Below the pieces are notes generated by a model, which was given only the letters and a program-made list of their open reading frames with translations, did not search any database and was not told the origin of the DNA. Below, piece by piece: positions 61,330-64,000 of a stretch of 64,000 nucleotides of DNA (positions are counted from its first letter, which is position 1; every line of letters starts with the position of its first letter). The DNA is from Candidatus Saganbacteria bacterium (lineage in GTDB: Bacteria; Margulisbacteria; WOR-1; XYC2-FULL-46-14; WPAF01): assembly GCA_016223205.1 (NCBI GenBank), contig JACRPM010000003.1, positions 79,696-143,695 of the forward strand. Reading direction: 5' to 3'. A program made the translations under genes and the position numbers.

Positions 61330-63898
61330 ATATATTCAATATATTTTATCGATATTTATCCTGTTATCAATGGCGTCTACATCTCAGGGATTTTACCCTT
61401 TAGATAAGTTCTACTGGAGATCATCAAATTATGGCGAATACAGATTTTCAAGTTATTTGCATGATGGCACAGATATATCTGCGCCATTAAATACTAATGT
61501 ATATTCGATAAAGAATGGCGAAATAATCGATTATTATAATCCAGCTCAAGATGTGGCCTTAGATAAAAATATTCATAAAGGTTATGGAAGATATTTACTA
61601 ATAAAACATGACGACAATACTTACAGTAGATATTGCCATTTAAATCGTATCCTTAAAATGTCCGGAAGAGTAACAGCTGGCGAAAAAATAGCTGCTACAG
61701 GAAGGACTGGGACTGAATATTTCCATCTTCACTTTGAATACTGGAATGCTAGCGGACAGAAGATTGATCCTGTTACTGGGCTTTCTGTCTCCGATGGCTT
61801 GGACCAGCCCAACAATGGAGATGCTTACATATATAAAGGGGTTAGATATCGCCGCAGTAAGCAATTAAATGAAACCACCAATGGGGTATATGTGGTTACA
61901 CCGGGGGATGACGGGAAGTTCGATGGCATCGAAGATGATGTGTGGTATGGGATATCGGATAGCAGATCGATCACGGTGCCTTACATGAAAACTGGAGAAA
62001 CATTTCGGATAGTGGTCGAGGCCTATGACAGGATAATTGAAGATGACGGCAGGGAGAGAGTTGATATGACCACTGTTCCCAATAAAATATATTTCAAGAT
62101 TACCGATTCGTCTGGCATTATAGTAAAAGATAAAAATGGGCATGATTCGGAGGGCTGGGTGGATTTCAGTAAAATGACCCTTACTCCCATCCCAAGCAAG
62201 GCCTACCTTCCTATGTCTGCCGATCCAATAAAAAATAACTTTTCTATAACTGGCCCCCTGAAATGTGAAAGCATGTATGATAAACCCGGTCGTATTTATT
62301 CTTATTGGGATTGGGGCCCAAAGGAGCAAAAGAAATATAAGCTGCATATCGATGTTTATGATGCTTATAGAAATTCGGGCACCCTTGTCAGCACCATAAC
62401 TGATTCGCGAGATATTGATCTATCGGTTGGCCTATATGGCTTTGATTTCAGAGACGGGGTTTACGCCGCCGCAGTCCCGACAGAATTGGATATTTTATAC
62501 TCCCGCGCCGACCCCTCATACTTTTCGCCATATTCAACTACCGATAATTTGCCCAATAAGGCCACGATATACGCTCGCGCCAACAAGGCGGCCGATTGGA
62601 CAATAAAGATATTTGATCAGCACAGCAATGTTATTAGAACTATAAACGGCAGCAGGGGGGAACAAGTAAGGGTCGCCTGGGATGGCGCCACCGACAGCGG
62701 AGGCAGAGCCGCTGACGGCAAATACACCTATCAAGTTATCGCCAATATAGGTGGAGAATCTACATACTATGACGGAGATGAAATCGAGCTTGAAACCCAA
62801 TCCCCGATACTAATTTCATTATATATTTCTCCCTTGACATTAATTATTTCGACTTCAGAATCAACGGGCGTGGTATTTTCGTCAAACGAAGATTTGTATT
62901 CAGCCAAGATAACCTTATTGGATAACTTGGGTAACGAAGTACTGTTCCTGGGATATATTCCGGGAATTTCGGCAAATACCAGCAAGACAGTTGTTTGGGA
63001 TTGGGCCGGACAAGTGGCTAATGGGAATTACAAATTTAGGGTAACGGCAACCGATATTGCAGGCAATCAAACCATTAGGGAATCGTCAACCATCTATATT
63101 AATGTCCCGGCGAATACTGCGCCGCCTTTGGAAACCTTACCACAACCGGATAAGCCAGTAGAAAACCTCCCCAATCTCCTTCCCTGGGAACAGCGTCCTA
63201 AAGTATCAGATATGGCGTTAGACAACTCCGGCAATATGTATGTGCTCTACGGCCGCTATGGCAAGCTGGTTAAATATGATGTGGGCGGAAATATTGTTAA
63301 GCAAATCGAGGGGCTAAGAGATCCCCGCGGCCTGGCCGTTTCCCCCGCTGGCGACCGAGTTTATATGGCGGAGACATACAGCAACCAAATTATGATTTAT
63401 GACGGCAACCTGGCATATCTCGGCGCCTGCAAAGGGATGGATGTAGCTTCATATTATAAATATGTCAAAACCCATAAAGAGAATTGGTGGGGGCTAAATA
63501 AATGGGGATATGAAACTACCATTTTTCCGGTTCAATATGTATTTGAAGGATATGATCTACCCTTTGATATGAATATTGAAGGAGATCGCTTATATGTTGC
63601 TGATTACGGGAAGAACCGAATATTAAAATATAAGGTTAGTGGAAACAAACTTGATCCCGAACCATTTGATGCCAAAGTGGCGGATTTGGTCGTGAACTTA
63701 AGTCCGGCAGATCAGCAAAAACTAGAAGAATTGACAAAACTGCAATCGAAGGATGCCATAATGAGAATTGGGGGTGAAATGGGGAAGTGGCTTTCAGGCG
63801 CTCAATTTGCCGGCGCATTAATGAATGGCGCAAGTTTGGGGGCGGCCTTAACCAATCCTGTACACTTGACCCCATTGTCTAGACCACTTTTATCCTAA
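61322..63898 (+). CDS. Exported M23 peptidase with FlgD-like and NHL domains
   Basis: 858 residues. Signal peptide about 1-22. M23 domain about 30-160: 'YLHDGTDISAPLNTNVYSIK' (H-x3-D), 'GYGRYLLIKHDDNTYSRYCH', 'GRTGTEYFHLHFEYWNASGQ' (HLH), so zinc ligands are complete. Middle region about 180-400 unknown. Two FlgD-like Ig domains about 410-480 and 500-585 ('WDGATDSGGRAADGKYTYQV', 'WDWAGQVANGNYKFRVTATD'). NHL-type propeller about 620-790 ('SDMALDNSGNMYVLYGRYGK', 'GLAVSPAGDRVYMAETYSNQ'). The end is hydrophobic and Ala/Gly-rich ('SGAQFAGALMNGASLGAALT') and stops soon after, so it may be a truncated longer protein. Confidence 0.75.
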   Translation: MNKYIQYILSIFILLSMASTSQGFYPLDKFYWRSSNYGEYRFSSYLHDGTDISAPLNTNVYSIKNGEIIDYYNPAQDVALDKNIHKGYGRYLLIKHDDNTYSRYCHLNRILKMSGRVTAGEKIAATGRTGTEYFHLHFEYWNASGQKIDPVTGLSVSDGLDQPNNGDAYIYKGVRYRRSKQLNETTNGVYVVTPGDDGKFDGIEDDVWYGISDSRSITVPYMKTGETFRIVVEAYDRIIEDDGRERVDMTTVPNKIYFKITDSSGIIVKDKNGHDSEGWVDFSKMTLTPIPSKAYLPMSADPIKNNFSITGPLKCESMYDKPGRIYSYWDWGPKEQKKYKLHIDVYDAYRNSGTLVSTITDSRDIDLSVGLYGFDFRDGVYAAAVPTELDILYSRADPSYFSPYSTTDNLPNKATIYARANKAADWTIKIFDQHSNVIRTINGSRGEQVRVAWDGATDSGGRAADGKYTYQVIANIGGESTYYDGDEIELETQSPILISLYISPLTLIISTSESTGVVFSSNEDLYSAKITLLDNLGNEVLFLGYIPGISANTSKTVVWDWAGQVANGNYKFRVTATDIAGNQTIRESSTIYINVPANTAPPLETLPQPDKPVENLPNLLPWEQRPKVSDMALDNSGNMYVLYGRYGKLVKYDVGGNIVKQIEGLRDPRGLAVSPAGDRVYMAETYSNQIMIYDGNLAYLGACKGMDVASYYKYVKTHKENWWGLNKWGYETTIFPVQYVFEGYDLPFDMNIEGDRLYVADYGKNRILKYKVSGNKLDPEPFDAKVADLVVNLSPADQQKLEELTKLQSKDAIMRIGGEMGKWLSGAQFAGALMNGASLGAALTNPVHLTPLSRPLLS

Positions 63899-64000
63899 GT
63901 TAAGATATGGAAAAGGATACTGTCCCTTGGCCCTTTTCCCGCTAATTCCACCTCCCTTTTCCGGAGTATACCTCAAATGGCGTCTGGTAAGCCAGTGATT
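63899..64000. other. Right edge, no gene seen
   Basis: 102 nt. GGAAAAGG (63909-63916) and CCTTTTCC (63932-63939) form an 8-bp stem but lack a T-tract; possibly an end-of-transcript hairpin. Confidence 0.3.

Overview
The window looks like a chromosomal contig from a didermic, uncultivated bacterium. Evidence for an outer membrane is a TonB-dependent receptor with its TonB partner, PorV/UPF0164-type barrels and several other exported barrel-like proteins. Gene content and style (tight operons, leaderless-type starts, secreted FlgD-tail proteins, bactofilin plus M23 peptidase, alternative GlmU-like protein) would fit candidate lineages near the Cyanobacteria such as Margulisbacteria/WOR-1 (Saganbacteria), or Elusimicrobia/Omnitrophota. 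That assignment is inference; no rRNA gene is present to settle it.

Layout. Positions 1-2678 hold the end of a secreted protein with a FlgD-like C-terminal domain, a PorV-like barrel and two further exported proteins. 2874-20822 is a dense housekeeping block: pth-mfd, a small unknown operon on the minus strand, mazG-ftsH-ftcD-valS, then a minus-strand run (rimO, pgsA, cinA C-terminal domain, recA, rny, ymdB), yajQ, and lysC-plsY. Two tRNA-Pro genes follow at 20813-20982. 20986-28713 contains a ChaN-like protein, an unknown protein, a UvrD/AddA-type helicase-nuclease, RmuC, a barrel-like protein, an M23 peptidase and a bactofilin. 28697-35297 contains rsmI, a TonB receptor and TonB, a DUF2905 protein, queA-tgt and dxr. 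35294-41433 has a bactofilin-like membrane protein, tRNA-Gln overlapped by a homing-endonuclease-like gene, apbE-ackA-glmU-like and pyrB. From about 41450 to the end the window turns accessory and, in parts, much more AT-rich: large exported surface proteins (beta-propellers, fibronectin type III, dockerin-like repeats, FlgD-like tails, PDZ/TPR, M23/NHL), a lipase-like protein, and a micro-operon of three tiny membrane proteins at 47560-47957.

The most striking feature is not a gene. Conserved genes are interrupted, in frame, by short repeats of two kinds. One kind is GC-rich palindromes (valS, the UvrD-like gene, queA, lysC, rimO). The other is degenerate tandem repeats with an exact 7-bp period, four to five units long (queA twice, tgt, the UvrD-like gene twice, and the signal peptides of three exported proteins). 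Larger composite copies of the palindromes sit directly upstream of pth and of a response regulator and appear to supply their Shine-Dalgarno sequences. Precedents are the Rickettsia palindromic elements and the heptanucleotide STRR repeats of heterocystous cyanobacteria; finding both classes inside so many enzymes of one contig is unusual.

A second pattern is transcriptional. At least eight genes have a TATAAT-like box ending only 6-9 nt before the start codon, often as an extended -10 (TGnTATAAT), which implies leaderless or almost leaderless mRNAs.
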